Positions 1 through 11,300 of a DNA stretch of 64,000 bases are shown one piece after another (positions within the stretch are counted from its first letter, which is position 1; every line of letters starts with the position of its first letter). Made by a program: the position numbers and the translations under genes. The stretch is from positions 62,001-126,000 of the forward strand of contig NW_006917101.1 in the NCBI RefSeq assembly GCF_000516985.1, in the 5' to 3' direction. The stretch comes from Pestalotiopsis fici W106-1 (lineage: Eukaryota; Ascomycota; Sordariomycetes; Amphisphaeriales; Sporocadaceae). The notes under the pieces are model-generated. The model saw nothing but the letters and a program-made list of their open reading frames with translations. It did not search any database and was not told where the DNA came from.

Positions 1-942
1 GAACTGACAAACAACACATGGAGCTGTCGTGGCTACGGGGCAGCAACCTGTTTTATTCAGCCGTGTGTTCAAACTCACACCGCCGACATAAACTCAGGTC
101 GGTTTGACGAGACCTTAATTGAGTCATCAACAGATGTTCTGTGGGCCTCGTCAACTTCATCGGTATACTCAGCCCTGAGCATACTTGACAAGTCTTGCAT
201 CTCTGACGAAGAGCGCGCTCAGCTCATCACCGCAGGTTTTGACTTGGATGGCCACGGCCGCTGGCTTGCTTACGGTCTAAACCTTCGGCCACCTGGCGTG
301 CCTCCAGGTGACTCGACACCGCCACCGGAGCCTTGGTTGCTCAAGCGTTGTGTTTACCATATGAATGAAACATTTCTCCGTATCCTGTTTATGGATGTTC
401 TTCCCGACATCTTAGAAGGCGCGGTCGTCAATGACGCCCCAAGTCCCCAGCAACTACGAGTTTTATATAACGACGGCAAAATTAATATGACGGGCATCAC
501 CTCGGCATTTGAAAACGTTGCACAGACCTTGACGCTTTGGGTTCGGACAAATGGTGATCCCAATTATAGTGAGCCGGTGATTGGGCAAGCCTTCCACGCT
601 GCCACATGCATACAGGCCAACTGGGTTTGGCTGACACTACCAGCAGTGGTAGCCTCGCTGACGTTGATCGTACTTGCCCTTACGATCTCTATAACGCAAC
701 GGCGTGGGCTACCATTGTGGAAATCGTCGCCGTTGGCTTTTCTATTTCACGGGCCTGGTGGATCGCATTGGGTTGACGAGGCCATCATGGTGGCCCCTCC
801 CCGCCCAAAGGCGAAAGCAACCGATCTCAGTACTGAGGCTGGAATGGAGAGTATGGCGGCCAGGATTTGGGTTAGCCTCGAGGGCGGAGACGTTGCCCCA
901 AGGCTGCGACAGGTCGGGATGAGACGAAACAGCGAACCTTAG
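1..942 (+). CDS. DUF3176 family membrane protein, 3' part only
   Basis: The reading frame is open from the first base of the window to a TAG at 940-942, so this is the C-terminal 313 residues of a longer gene starting upstream. A strong hydrophobic segment (around W-L-T-L-P-A-V-V, coded near 625-695) is followed by a short basic stretch and the sequence L-W-K-S-S-P-L-A-F-L-F-H. That arrangement (an extracytoplasmic Cys/Trp-containing domain, one late membrane helix, then a K-S-S...L-F-H motif) is the usual end of fungal DUF3176 proteins, which have several membrane segments and no assigned function. The tail after the helix is cytosolic by inference and rich in charged residues. No intron is visible in this part. 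The family call rests on the C-terminal signature alone; the N-terminus was not available. Confidence 0.75.
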   Translation, partial: ELTNNTWSCRGYGAATCFIQPCVQTHTADINSGRFDETLIESSTDVLWASSTSSVYSALSILDKSCISDEERAQLITAGFDLDGHGRWLAYGLNLRPPGVPPGDSTPPPEPWLLKRCVYHMNETFLRILFMDVLPDILEGAVVNDAPSPQQLRVLYNDGKINMTGITSAFENVAQTLTLWVRTNGDPNYSEPVIGQAFHAATCIQANWVWLTLPAVVASLTLIVLALTISITQRRGLPLWKSSPLAFLFHGPGGSHWVDEAIMVAPPRPKAKATDLSTEAGMESMAARIWVSLEGGDVAPRLRQVGMRRNSEP

Positions 943-1391
943 ACCAAGGGAGTCAGTCGGCCATGGGATCTGTTGATAATTGCAATACACCACCAATGGC
1001 ATCTTGAACGGGGAAACTGTTTGAGTTCAAGTTTGACACCATCTATTTGATAACTACATCGGGGTGTCAGTGTGTATATGCAAGACGCCAAGATGTATAA
1101 AAGTTCAACACTCCGTTTTCCTGTGTTCGGTCGTCCACTCTGTATCCTCCCTTCCCCTGTAAACAGAACCTCAAAGACTGTTTCCAGTGTTCGGTAACAG
1201 CAAAGGGAGCGGGCGTGCTGAGGTCCTCAATGTAAATATTTAAATGCCGTAGCTCCAAGGGCTGGCGCCGGCAGGCCAAACAAAATTGCGAGCACCTATT
1301 TCCGAAGTGCGCATCAGCGATGCATTGGATATGGCCATCATTATCTTGGAGTATCACAACATTATAATTTTGATTAATTACGTGTACTATC
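943..1391. other. Intergenic, DUF3176 gene to 5S rRNA gene
   Basis: This stretch holds the presumed 3' untranslated region of the DUF3176 gene and the upstream flank of the 5S rRNA gene. An AT-rich segment (about 1345-1390) directly precedes the 5S gene. I see no coding sequence that I can support. Confidence 0.5.
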
Positions 1392-1510
1392 ACATACGAC
1401 CATAGACGCTTGAGAACTCGGCATCCCGTCCGCTCTGCCCTAGATAAACAAGCGATCGCCGGATCAGTACTCAGGTGGGTGACCACTGGGGAATCCCTGG
1501 TGTTGTATGT
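1392..1510 (+). rRNA. 5S ribosomal RNA gene
   Basis: This 119-nt segment has the layout of a eukaryotic 5S rRNA. Its ends (ACATACGAC at 1392 and GTTGTATGT ending at 1510) pair to form the nine-base-pair helix I. CGCTTG/CAAGCG form helix II, GGCA/TGCC close helix III, and GTGG-GTGA-CCAC forms the helix IV hairpin. The internal segments CCCGTCCGCTCT and GGTGGGTGACCAC match the internal control region and 3' arm of fungal 5S genes. A run of six T follows directly, as expected of an RNA polymerase III stop. In many filamentous ascomycetes 5S genes are scattered singly rather than kept in the rDNA repeat, and this one lies alone between two protein genes. The stems look intact, so it is more likely functional than a pseudogene; expression cannot be judged from sequence. 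Confidence 0.93.
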
Positions 1511-1515
1511 TTTTT
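1510..1515 (+). terminator. RNA polymerase III T-run terminator of the 5S gene
   Basis: Six consecutive T begin at the last base of the 5S rRNA gene. This is the standard Pol III termination signal and supports the 3' end chosen for the rRNA. Confidence 0.85.
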
Positions 1516-2021
1516 ACTTTGCATATCAGCTTTTTTGGCATTATCATTTTCTTTTCATCTTCGTTTTGTTTTGTTGATAAGTCGGTTGTTGCCTGAAAAT
1601 GCCGACTGAACGTTGATTTTTTGGTGGATCTGTGATGTTTTTTTTTTTTTTTTTTGATACCGTCCATAACCACTAACTCAAGAGTGCCATCAATTTTTCA
1701 GTTAATGTAGTTGATCACTTCCATACAATCCAATCATATAATGAATGGTCCCTTTGTCACCTTGGAACTCTTGATCTTCTCCCACTATAGGCTGTCCCAC
1801 GGGCCGTACCCTTATACTCTTCTCCTATGAAGCTGAGGTTTCCCCGCAATCTAGTTCACGGGCTGGACACTGGATGCCTGGAATGATAGGCGAATAGGAC
1901 CGGGAGAAATACAAAGATGCTTTTCTTGTCTAATCTTAGAATGGTCAAGCGAGACCATGCATCGCAGCTCTCCTGCCATTTATACAATATAGTGGCACTT
2001 GGGCAATCATTGTTTGCAAAC
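1516..2021. other. Intergenic, 5S gene to ERG5 stop
   Basis: This is the 3' side of ERG5, which is read on the minus strand. It contains an 18-base T run at 1638-1655 and otherwise AT-rich sequence. No gene is visible. Confidence 0.5.
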
Positions 2022-3857
2022 TCACTTGCGCTTAGTAAAGACAAGCTGACATTCATCCTGCACGATGATTCTGCATAAGCAAATACCTTGGACAAGGCGA
2101 ATAATGGTGATAATCCCGAGGGCTGGAAGGGAGGGAGAGTAAGAGGAGAGAACATACCATGGGAAAGAGAGTAGCGAACACTCTTATCTCCTCGGACCGC
2201 GGGGTGGGGTGGTGCACCCAGTCGACCTCGAGCGCGGCCTTGCCAATCATGTGCGCCATGGTGAGCGGCACATAGCTCCGGGCCAGGCAGTCGTGGGCAC
2301 CGGCGCCAAACACGAGCCAGTTCTTGGTGTGGCGGGCCGCGTCGCCCGTGATCCAGCGGTCGGGGTCGAAGCGGTCGGGGTCCGGGTAGACGGCCGGGTC
2401 GTGCAGCGCCGGGTAGCACGACGGCACGATCATGGCGCCCTTGGGGACCGTGTAAGTCGGCGTCACGGGGAAGTCGCGCGTCGCGAGGTAGGGCACAAAG
2501 ATGACGGGCGGCCGGTGCCGCAGCAGCTCCTTGACCACGGCGTTGGTGTAAGTCAGGGACTCGTACATGGCCAGGTCCAGGGGCCGGGTGCTGTCGCCGC
2601 CGCGGGCGGCCAGGTTCTCGGCGCGCAGGCGGTCCAGCACGTCGGGCCGCTGGGCGAGCACCTGGAACAGCCAAGTCGTGGAACTGCTCGAAGCGTCCTG
2701 GGAGGCAAAGAGGAAGGTGAACATGGTCTGGCCAATCTCCGTGTCGGTGAAGTCGCGGATCAAATTCCCCGGCTTCTCCTCGTCAGGCACAGACTCGCCG
2801 GCAGCCAGCCGGTCGCGATACCGCTGCGACTCCATCATGTGCATAACCCATTGGTCAACGATGCAAGTCGGCTTGGCGCCCGAGGCCATGTTGGCCTTGC
2901 AGGCCGCGGCACACCTGGTGAACTCGGCCTGCACAGCGTCGGCCGTTCGCTTGCCGCGCCAGGGCTTGGTGAAAGGCACGTACATGGACAGCGGGACATT
3001 GACGAGTTCGAGGGCTGCCGTGACGAGATAGAAGTCGTCGGCAATGCGCTTGATAGCCGCCTGCGAGATATAGTCGCCGAAAAAGGTGCGGCAGGATAGG
3101 GCGCAATTGATCTCCCTAAAGTGGCCCATGAAGGCTGTGGGCTTGCCGCCGTTGGCCGCACTGGCCGCCACGAACCGTTCAAAGTAGTCGCCGTACACTC
3201 TTTCCTGCACCGGGAGGTAGGTACTCAGGGCCTTGTTTGTGAACAACCCAGACAAGCCGCGACGGTATTCGGCGTGGGCCTTGCCGGTGAGAAAGACCCA
3301 TGCCGTGGGCTTCATGATCGAGGTTGCAATGGGAACCAGGCATGGTTTGGCAAATGTCGGTGATTTGAAGACCTTGTGGGCGAGATCACGGTCCGAGGCG
3401 AGGACAACGAATCTGTGAGGTTGTGTCTTGGTCAGCATTTCCGCTCTACGGACAATTTGGAAATATATAGCTCCATACTTGTGGAAAACAGAGACGCAAC
3501 TTAGAGGTCCGCTAGCCCATTGAGTCAGGTAAGCATCGAATTTAGGATGTATCGCTTGAAGAAATGGTCCCATGAATGGGATCTTGAATGCAGGACCGGC
3601 TATGGAGCCCTTTTGCTTGATGTATCGATCTGGTCATGGATATGAGTGGCTAGAGATGATAGGCTCGGATGTTTGGTTTACAAACATTGATCATAGGAGA
3701 CTAGAATCAACAAGACAGTGACTGCAATTTGTGAATTGCTCCAACCTGCAAGATAACCCGTGACGAGCTTTTGCACTTGGTCCAAGAGACCATCTTGTTC
3801 CAGTCGAGTAGAGTTTGCCAGAAAGCCATCTGGAGTGGTTTCCAGAACAGCTGCCAT
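2022..3857 (-). CDS. ERG5: Sterol C-22 desaturase, cytochrome P450 CYP61 (Erg5)
   Basis: Erg5 introduces the C-22 double bond late in ergosterol synthesis, acting in the endoplasmic reticulum membrane. The gene has four exons: 3857-3686, 3629-3479, 3412-2158 and 2057-2022, giving 537 residues. Exon 1 supplies a hydrophobic anchor (around A-V-T-V-L-L-I-L-V), then comes the conserved G-S-I-A-G-P-A-F-K-I-P-F-M-G-P-F junction. The K-helix E-L-L-R is at Glu403/Arg406 and the haem-ligand motif F-G-A-G-A-H-D-C-L-A is centred on Cys483. The lack of Gly two after the Cys is, as I recall, normal for CYP61. The last exon codes for only 11 residues plus the stop and replaces an in-frame read-through into intron 3. 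Stretches such as C-A-L-S-C-R-T-F-F-G-D-Y and L-F-A-S-Q-D-A-S-S-S match other fungal Erg5 proteins closely. A Zn2Cys6 regulator lies upstream on the same strand. Confidence 0.96.
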
Positions 3858-4653
3858 GGTGTATAACGAAAAACGAGCAGAACGGACGTCAAAACAAAAG
3901 GTATTTTTCTCTCTCTCGGGACAGGAGGTCACAAGCAGCTTTTAAAGAGGGAGATGAAAAGTGTTTGATCGTATGATAAGTTGAAATCAATACCACAATT
4001 TTAATTCGACTGGGCTAATGTCACTTTCGCTGTGAAAGCGTCAGAGTTGTCTGCTGAGACCGTCCCTGATTCCTCGGATTTATAGTCACTCTGTCCGGAT
4101 TAGTACTAGATTCCGCAACTTGGAAACAGGGATCAGGGATACGCAGATTGCTCTAGCCGTTGAAGCTTCTCGTAGGGCAAAGGACAACCGAGATGTGGCA
4201 GTACTATGTATCCTTTCAATTGTGCGGTAGACTTTGCGCTTCCATGTCGATACAAGTGTAGATGTGCCGCAACATCAACTGAGATTTCCTGTTGCCTTTG
4301 GCTGATTCATAATCAGATATCGAGATTGCCATATCCGAGCCAGTGATATGGCATCTATTATGACTGATGTTAGGGGACGTGGGACATGAACCCTTGAAGA
4401 ATGACTTTCGTTTGGCATAACCAGTCTAGTCTCTTTTAGTACTAGACTCCGAAATCCATCTCTACTTCACCTTCCGCGACATCGTTCGACTCTCGACGTT
4501 CGATTTTCGACCGGAACTGGTCCGAAAAAAAAAAAGTGTGAGGGCCAGCCTGGAATCACTTGTTCGTCTGGGCTCGTTCTCGCGCACAGTGTTGACTGTC
4601 AGCACTGCTCCTAGGTCTTGCTTATAAATCGATGCTCACTCGGCAATATGAGC
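3858..4653. promoter_or_regulatory. ERG5 upstream region / 3' flank of the Zn2Cys6 gene
   Basis: About 800 bases separate the ERG5 start from the stop of the upstream transcription factor gene; both are on the minus strand. The stretch must hold the ERG5 promoter. It includes a GATCGTATGATAAG segment near 3967 that resembles, but does not exactly match, the TCGTATA core of yeast sterol response elements, and an A-run at about 4525. No coding sequence is evident. Confidence 0.4.
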
Positions 4654-6178
4654 TCATCCTGCCATGACCTTCATGATTTCCTGCCATTTTTGACGGAAGA
4701 GGCTCTCTTGCGGCGATTGTATCCAGAGGATCTGATCCAGGCGAAGCAATACATCAGCCCAAGTCTGAAGGTTTAATGCTTCCGCATATATGCAAGCTTG
4801 TGCTGTGAACCATTGACGGTACGCCGTGTTGGTGGAAGCTATCATTCCAACGGAAATGATCCAAAGTCCTAAAGGGCCATGGGTGTCTTCCATTTTGCCC
4901 AAGGCTTCAAGGTGGCCTTTGAGTCGAAGCAAAAGGTTGTTGGACAGGTCATGGTGTGAATAATATGTTGTACCATGGATGATCAATAAGTATAGTACCA
5001 GCGCATATCGTAGGCACTCGGATGTGACTGACTGCTTCGAGTCCTGGCCTATAAAATCAGGCAACAGGAGGAGACGGTGTATAACGAAGCACGTCAGGTC
5101 GTGGAGCTCCAAGTTCGTCAGAGGACACATTTGTCGTGGCTGATGAAAGATGGTGTGAAGACGGCGCATTATGCTTCTCAAGGTGGGGTCGAGGTCTTCG
5201 TTATCCAGGAACCTGTTCGGTAAATCTGAAAATGCTGAAGCTAATCGCCATTGCGGAATTGAGCCAATTCCCTCCGCACCACCAGATTCATCATCTTGTG
5301 TCAGGAATTGGGGTGCGCCCGTGACTATCAACGACACCCTTGAAAGGTCAGTTTGACCGAATACACGCCGCAGGGCAAGGCGTGGAGCGATACTTACCAG
5401 GAGATCATTCTTGCGGTAAGCGGACTGGCACGTTTCACCTCGCTGATGCCTCCTCTCGCCGAGACCATCCGTTTGACGCCGTCGATGTGCATTTTGCTGG
5501 CTTCAGTATTACCTTTACCATACTTGAGAAATGGTGAGCAGGGCTAAATGAGTTTAGGGACTTATAAGAACTCACCTCGATGGCGGCGAGTGTCACGACT
5601 GAGTTGAGCGTCTCGTTCTGGAACGCCAGCACGGAGCTCTCGACTTTTCGCCTCACCAAGGCCACCGAATCGGCCATGAGAAGTTCAGAGATAGGAAACC
5701 CCTGCCCTGCTCGGAGTTCAACATCTAGAGAGGCCGTTTGCAAAGAGACATGGAATAGAGCGCCATCAGCGAGCGCTTGTGGCCACCACGAAATCACGAA
5801 TGGGTTTGAATCCATTTCCAGATCCAGCGGATAGTACTGGAATGAAATATGGGCGAGAACTGATATATTCGTGTTAGTGGCCATTCTTGCCAATGCACGT
5901 GTAATAGGGTCAACTCAATTACAATGATGGATGAGTCGTTGGACATGCGCGCGAGGCAGTCTCGTGGGCGGATACGAGTCAAAGGGATCAAAAGCTGTGC
6001 TTGCCGGTTGCGGTGCCTTCATGAGCTCTTGGTCTCTCGTGGGCGGATTCAGCGGCCGGTTGGCGTAGACGCACTGGGACTTCCTCTTGGCACATCGTGA
6101 ACATTGCGGTGTGCGAAGATCGCAGCTGTGTTTCGCTTTTGCACAGGCATTGCACGACCTTCGAAGAGTAAGACGCAT
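4654..6178 (-). CDS. Zn2Cys6 fungal transcription factor
   Basis: Four exons (6178-5923, 5859-5576, 5522-5398, 5338-4654) give a 449-residue protein. The N-terminus carries a complete binuclear zinc cluster, C-x2-C-x6-C-x6-C-x2-C-x6-C (first Cys at residue 9), with the usual basic residues between the second and third cysteines. This is a sequence-specific DNA-binding domain of the Gal4 class. The rest is helical and matches the shorter fungal regulators whose middle region reads P-L-A/Q-A-L-A-D-x-A-L-F-H-V-S-L-Q-T-A, followed by A-V-V/V-T-L-A-A-I-E and a conserved M-H-I-D-G-V-K-R-M-V. Introns are 63, 53 and 59 bp. Exon 1 to exon 2 is the least certain junction, chosen because it keeps frame and joins H-H to F-L-A-H. 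The target is unknown. It lies directly upstream of ERG5, but co-regulation is only a possibility. Confidence 0.85.
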
Positions 6179-8346
6179 CTCCTCTTACGAATTCAACAGA
6201 TATTAGCAAACCGTACAGAAGAGCTTTGGCGGGTTGCTGTTGTACAAGTGTACAAAGATTCAGATCTTGAAATTGCCCGGCGTCTTAGATTCGATCCGAG
6301 AAGCCTAGCGTAGGATGGGAGAAGCAGATCGCCCAAAAGTGGTTAGGCGAGTTTATGATTACATTAGTTACTAATGTACGGAATAGCTAGGTTAGCTATC
6401 TACCTAGTACCACCTATACTTTGTTCATCAAGCACTGCAGTAAACCATAGATTGTAAAGAAAGAGAGAAAGTGATCATTTGTTGGCGCCCTGTGCGACTT
6501 GCCATGATGTTATGGAGAAAGCGGTTATGTCCAGTAAGTTTGAGCCTTTGCAATCTCTTCTTGGCGCATTTGAGATTTTTAATAAACCCACCAAGAAAGA
6601 CAGACATTCAGCAACTCGAGTTTGCCAAGCACAATTATACCAACCTGACTCGCTATATGCGACAGCTATAAATACTATGTTCGAGTCACCAAGATCATTC
6701 CAGTGCCTCGCTGGTTAGGTTATAAGCATGTCCTCAAATCCTTGGCGTGCTGATAATGATAATCAGAAGGCAGCAAGCAAAGGCCGACAAAGCCCAGTGA
6801 AGAAGAAACAGATCATGTGTTGACTGTCCACGACGATTTGGTGCGCCCGAGGTTGCCTGCCTCTGCCTAAGCACGTCATACCAAAAATGTGTTGATCTGC
6901 TGGTTTATCTGATCGCCTGAGTTGGGTGGTAATCTTTTCCATACATGAACAAGCAGAGTACGTAGGCTGCAAGGAAGGAAAAAAGCCATTTCGGCCAGTT
7001 TGGTCCGTACTGATGAAAGGTCACTGTCAAGTCTTGAAGCTGAGCGTGTATGTAGGGTACATGTGGTAGGACTTTGGAGGATTTGGGTTATTAACCTTAC
7101 TCTACAAGACGGGACCCTCGACTATGTACATAGCATGGAGGTAAGCCTGGTGAGGAAGAAAGCTCCTCAGATCGACGACACACTTCTTTTCTGCCCCGTG
7201 TTTGGCTGAACAGGGATTCAGAGGTCGCCTCGTCCAATAGCAGACGGTCCCGCTTCACTGGCGCGACCACGTCGTTTCTTTTCGCAACCGACGCGTTAAG
7301 TGGACACTTTTGCTAGAGGAGCTTTGGGGAGAGTGTCGAGTGCCCATGTCCTCCAGCCGAGAGAGCTGTGCAAAGTCGACGGTGGTCTTCTATGCAAACC
7401 TGCCTGTCACCACCCGTCAGTCTTGCACATCCATCTCACACGGTTCGCGTACATTCTCCTCACGATACATAGGCACCCAGTTGGGCAACAAGCCGATATC
7501 TATCTTCTGTATTTGTACACACCTAGGCGCCAGCCTTCTAGGTCATGTCGTCGTCGCCTTGAACGCGACAGCCAATTAAAATAAAATAAAATAATAATCT
7601 ACTCATATCCGATCATGAGCAAGGCACAAAATAATATCTTCATTTTTCTTTGACAAATTTTTTGATTCTTTGGCATTCTACTTGCAATCATGAAACCTGC
7701 CCAAAAGTAATAATTGATTGACGCGACAGAGAGGCAGAAGATAGACACGGGTGACGACGGGATCACCCATCGGCCCCCCATCCACATCAATCGACACCCA
7801 CACCACACCAACAGAGCAAGAGCAGAGCGCCCAAACCCCACCACCGCAACTCTCTCGTCCAATCTTGTCCCAGGCGCTTCCTTTCGCAACCTCAACCTCG
7901 TTATTTCTCATCATTGTCGCTCAGCTATGGTCTGACCTGCGCGACCCCATTGCCGTTGCCTTGAAGTATACTTATCAATAGACAATTATCACTACATATA
8001 CGACTCATTTTGCTTATTACATCGTCGCCTCTGCGGTGCGTTCCAGCCCTGAGCATCTCGGCGTCGTCTCGTGGAGCTTGGGCAATCTAGTACTGACAGA
8101 CAGTTCGCAGTGCCATGTACTAGATTCGCGACTTTGCGACCCTGCCTGCGCCTGGTTGGGTCGCTCAGAATTCCCACGTACAGCCCTCCATCAGCAGCAG
8201 GTTGCCAACGTATTAATATAGTCGCGCTCATCCCCCCCTCATCTGCGACGCCGACGTTTCTCGCGCGTCCTCTTCATCTATCAACCCAACTCCAGATATC
8301 AGCCCGCCAACCTCCATGCTCCTCATCGCTTGAGCGCCGCAGCTCA
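6179..8346. other. Gene-free stretch upstream of the 1049-residue protein
   Basis: About 2.2 kb holds the presumed divergent promoters of the Zn2Cys6 gene (-) and the large orphan (+). Near 6361-6420 there is a cluster of TAG/CTA-rich words (TTACTAATG, CTACCTAG, ACCACCTATAC). From about 7750 to 8346 the plus strand becomes C/T- and CA-rich, typical of a fungal 5' untranslated region. The frame of the downstream gene is open back to an ATG at 8071, so a longer N-terminus is conceivable. No separate gene or tRNA is seen. Confidence 0.45.
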
Positions 8347-11300
8347 ATGGCAGGCTCCTTTCCCGACGTCTCGCTCCCGAACAGCTCCTTCTTCAATATC
8401 TATACCGATGGCGGATCAGTAGCCAGGACATCGCCCGCTCCTGCGCTGCCGGGCGGGCAATGCAACTTCGTGGATCTAGCACATGGCGCCAATGGCCCGA
8501 AATGCGGTTGCCGCCGTTTCTGGAGTCGCAACGCGTTGGGACTCAACAACGGCTTTTCTGACCACTCCATCGCGCTTAGCAATGGCGGCAGCCATATTGA
8601 TCAATCTGCTTTTTGCATGTGCTCCCACCATGCATGTTATCATGATGACATTCAGCCCGCTACCCAACAAGGACCTTTTACTGCGCCCATCATCAATTCC
8701 GCCGGCCAAGAGAATGAAAAGCCACGAGCTGGACGGGAACCTCTCACCCCAGTGATGCCGGACATGTCGTTTCAGGTCCCCCCTCCTGTTGCGAACCAAT
8801 CCATGGAACAGAACACAATTGATAACAATGCCTCTTTCTCTACAAATATTCACCAGGATGTCCAACTATTTGGAAATGATGAGGATCCAGCACCGCCAGC
8901 CGAGGCATCTATTCCGGATACTATGAGCTGGACCAACCTGCTCCAGTCACAACCAAACTACCAGGGAGATGTAGCTCCGTCTATTGCAAGCCAGTGCCTG
9001 CAACCGGCGTCTCAGCCAAGTTCAACCACATCATCTACTCGGTTGGCTTATCTGAAGCCATTTGGCGGCAAAGGCCTCAACACATTCAGCACGCCGAGAT
9101 CCAAACTGCGCGAGGCCCTTCAAATTACCCCCGATCCAGAGGATCGTAGAACACAGCATGATTCAGTGAATCGCAATGCTGCACCATCCATTGATGACCT
9201 GCAGACGGTCACAAATACTCCAAGGTCAACACGGTCTGGGCGACGTGCTGATGTGCCGAGCCAATTATCTCAACCGGCGCGGACAGAACCCCGGCGCACG
9301 GAGTTTCAAGAACTTGCAAATACGGTGCAAGGCCACGAGGAAAGGATCGAGAGGCTGGAGACTGTATCCTTCCAGAATGATCACGAGGATTGCCGTGACC
9401 AGCATGAACAGACAGACTTGCGTGTCACTGAGCTCACCTCACGTGTCGAGGAACTGGAAAAGACGCTCAACGATGGAAGTAGTGTTGTCTCGAGCCACTA
9501 TCATACATCTCGTCACAGACTGGACCAATCGGCAGCTAGTGTGGCCTCGGTTACCACCACTGGTAGTGGGCGGACAGATCGCGCAGAGATGCAGAATGAG
9601 CTTGCCCTTTTGAAAGCGCAGCTCAACCACCTCCAGGCCTCATCATTCCCGACTGCCTCCAAGCCTTGGGAGGTTGAGGTGGTATTTCTCCCTTTCCCTC
9701 TGAAAGGTGTATGGTACCAATCCCGAGATTTTCCAAGCCAGCGCACCTCGGGGGCGACCATTGTCGACCACGATGAGTGGACTCAGATGCCCAACAGTTC
9801 ATCAACAATAGAAACACAACTTCCCGACCTGCACGAGTGGGCTGGCCCCGAGCTCCAATCAGAGTGGCTTCTGCCAAGAGCTTGTGCACCAGGCAATGTG
9901 GTGGACCTTCGACTCCGAAGCCGTGGACTTATAAAGAACGTTGTGGTTCGAAGCCCCGACGCTCGCAGCGTGCAACAAGCCGTGTCTGCTGCTTTTGGGA
10001 CTCTCTTTCGCACCTTTTCGCGTTTACAAGCCAACGTCCATCATGGCTCAACAACGCATCACCGAATGTCAAGGTTTTTTGGCCTCAAACAGCCGTGGAT
10101 ACCGCTTCGCAAGATCCACAAGGACTCACGCCTACGCTTCCTGTCTCCTGATGAGATGGTCACGTCAACAAGCTGGGACGTCTCCTTTCTCAGCTCTAGC
10201 GTTGTCATGAAGGCCACCGGTGTCCACCGGCTCTATATCACGCAACCAGAAGCTTACTTGCAAGATCAAGATGCCTACGATAATGGCTGGAGCTGGCAGC
10301 GTCTCCGAGAGTTAAGCCGAGTCTACCCCGACTCACAAGGCAGCCAGCTGGAGGTTCCCGAAGCTGACGCCATGGAAACGTACTGGACCTGGAATGACAA
10401 ACTAGACGAGAATTCCTCGAGCCAAGACAGTATGCACTCTCTCAGCCTACGACAGGCTGCCCAACCCCGACTCAAGTCACGAACGCCAAGCCAACATTTG
10501 CTGCACATGAGTCGCTCTGGCCCGTCTCCTTCCTTGTCGTCGAGCCGTAGTCGTGCAGCATCGCCAGCCATTCTGAGAGAACGCAAGTCATCCATCCCAA
10601 GACCGATTCGCGTTCGCACAACGTCTATGCCACCGACTCTCCCTCCCTTGGCATCGCCCTCGCAGGGAAGGCGGCGCATGGCTACTGCAACATTTGGTAC
10701 CATTCAACAGCATTATTTCGAACGTCGACCATCACCACAACTACTTCGCGCCAGTACTGGCTCGGCCCTCGCACTCACCAGAGCAAGTCGGAGGCGAAGC
10801 ACTAGGTCTCCTTCGGTCCCGCTTTCTGCTCGTCTTAGAAACACGCCTCGATGGAGCGCAGCGAGTCCAAGTCCCCTCTTGGCCACCATGAACATTGGCG
10901 AGCCTTTTGCCATAATCAGCGGTGAAGGTGAAGTGCATGCCGCGTGTCGCCAGACTACTCCTTACTACTATGCTACGCCGCATAGTAATGCCCCTCATGT
11001 CGAGTCGAGGTCCTATCGGGGTATGATGGACATTGAAGACGACCATGGAAGCGGTACAGACTACTCATACGAGGACGGCCAAGATGACACTGAAGCCGAA
11101 TCCGATGAGGATGATGAAGCCATGCTCGATCTTGGCCACCCCCGTCGCATCCGCGAAGAGTCGGAGTGGCCAGAATGGGAGGGCGTCCAGCAGCGCCGCC
11201 CCGAAGACGAGGTGCTGGTCGGCATCGAGGACGTGGAGAATCGCGACCCAGAAGACCTGGCCCATGACAGCGACGTCGAGGACGAGGAAAATCGCGATCC

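Noticed and set aside
1067..1486. 139-codon open frame on the minus strand
   Set aside because: It overlaps the 5S rRNA gene in antisense and has no recognisable motif; a shadow of the RNA gene.
2209..3099. 296-codon plus-strand frame opposite ERG5
   Set aside because: Antisense shadow of the GC-rich ERG5 coding exon; composition (Gly/Val/Arg/His) is typical of a reverse frame.
6241..6310. Possible tRNA-like T-arm (GATTCGATCC)
   Set aside because: The flanking bases do not form a T-stem and no acceptor or anticodon arm could be found. No tRNA was found in the window by eye.
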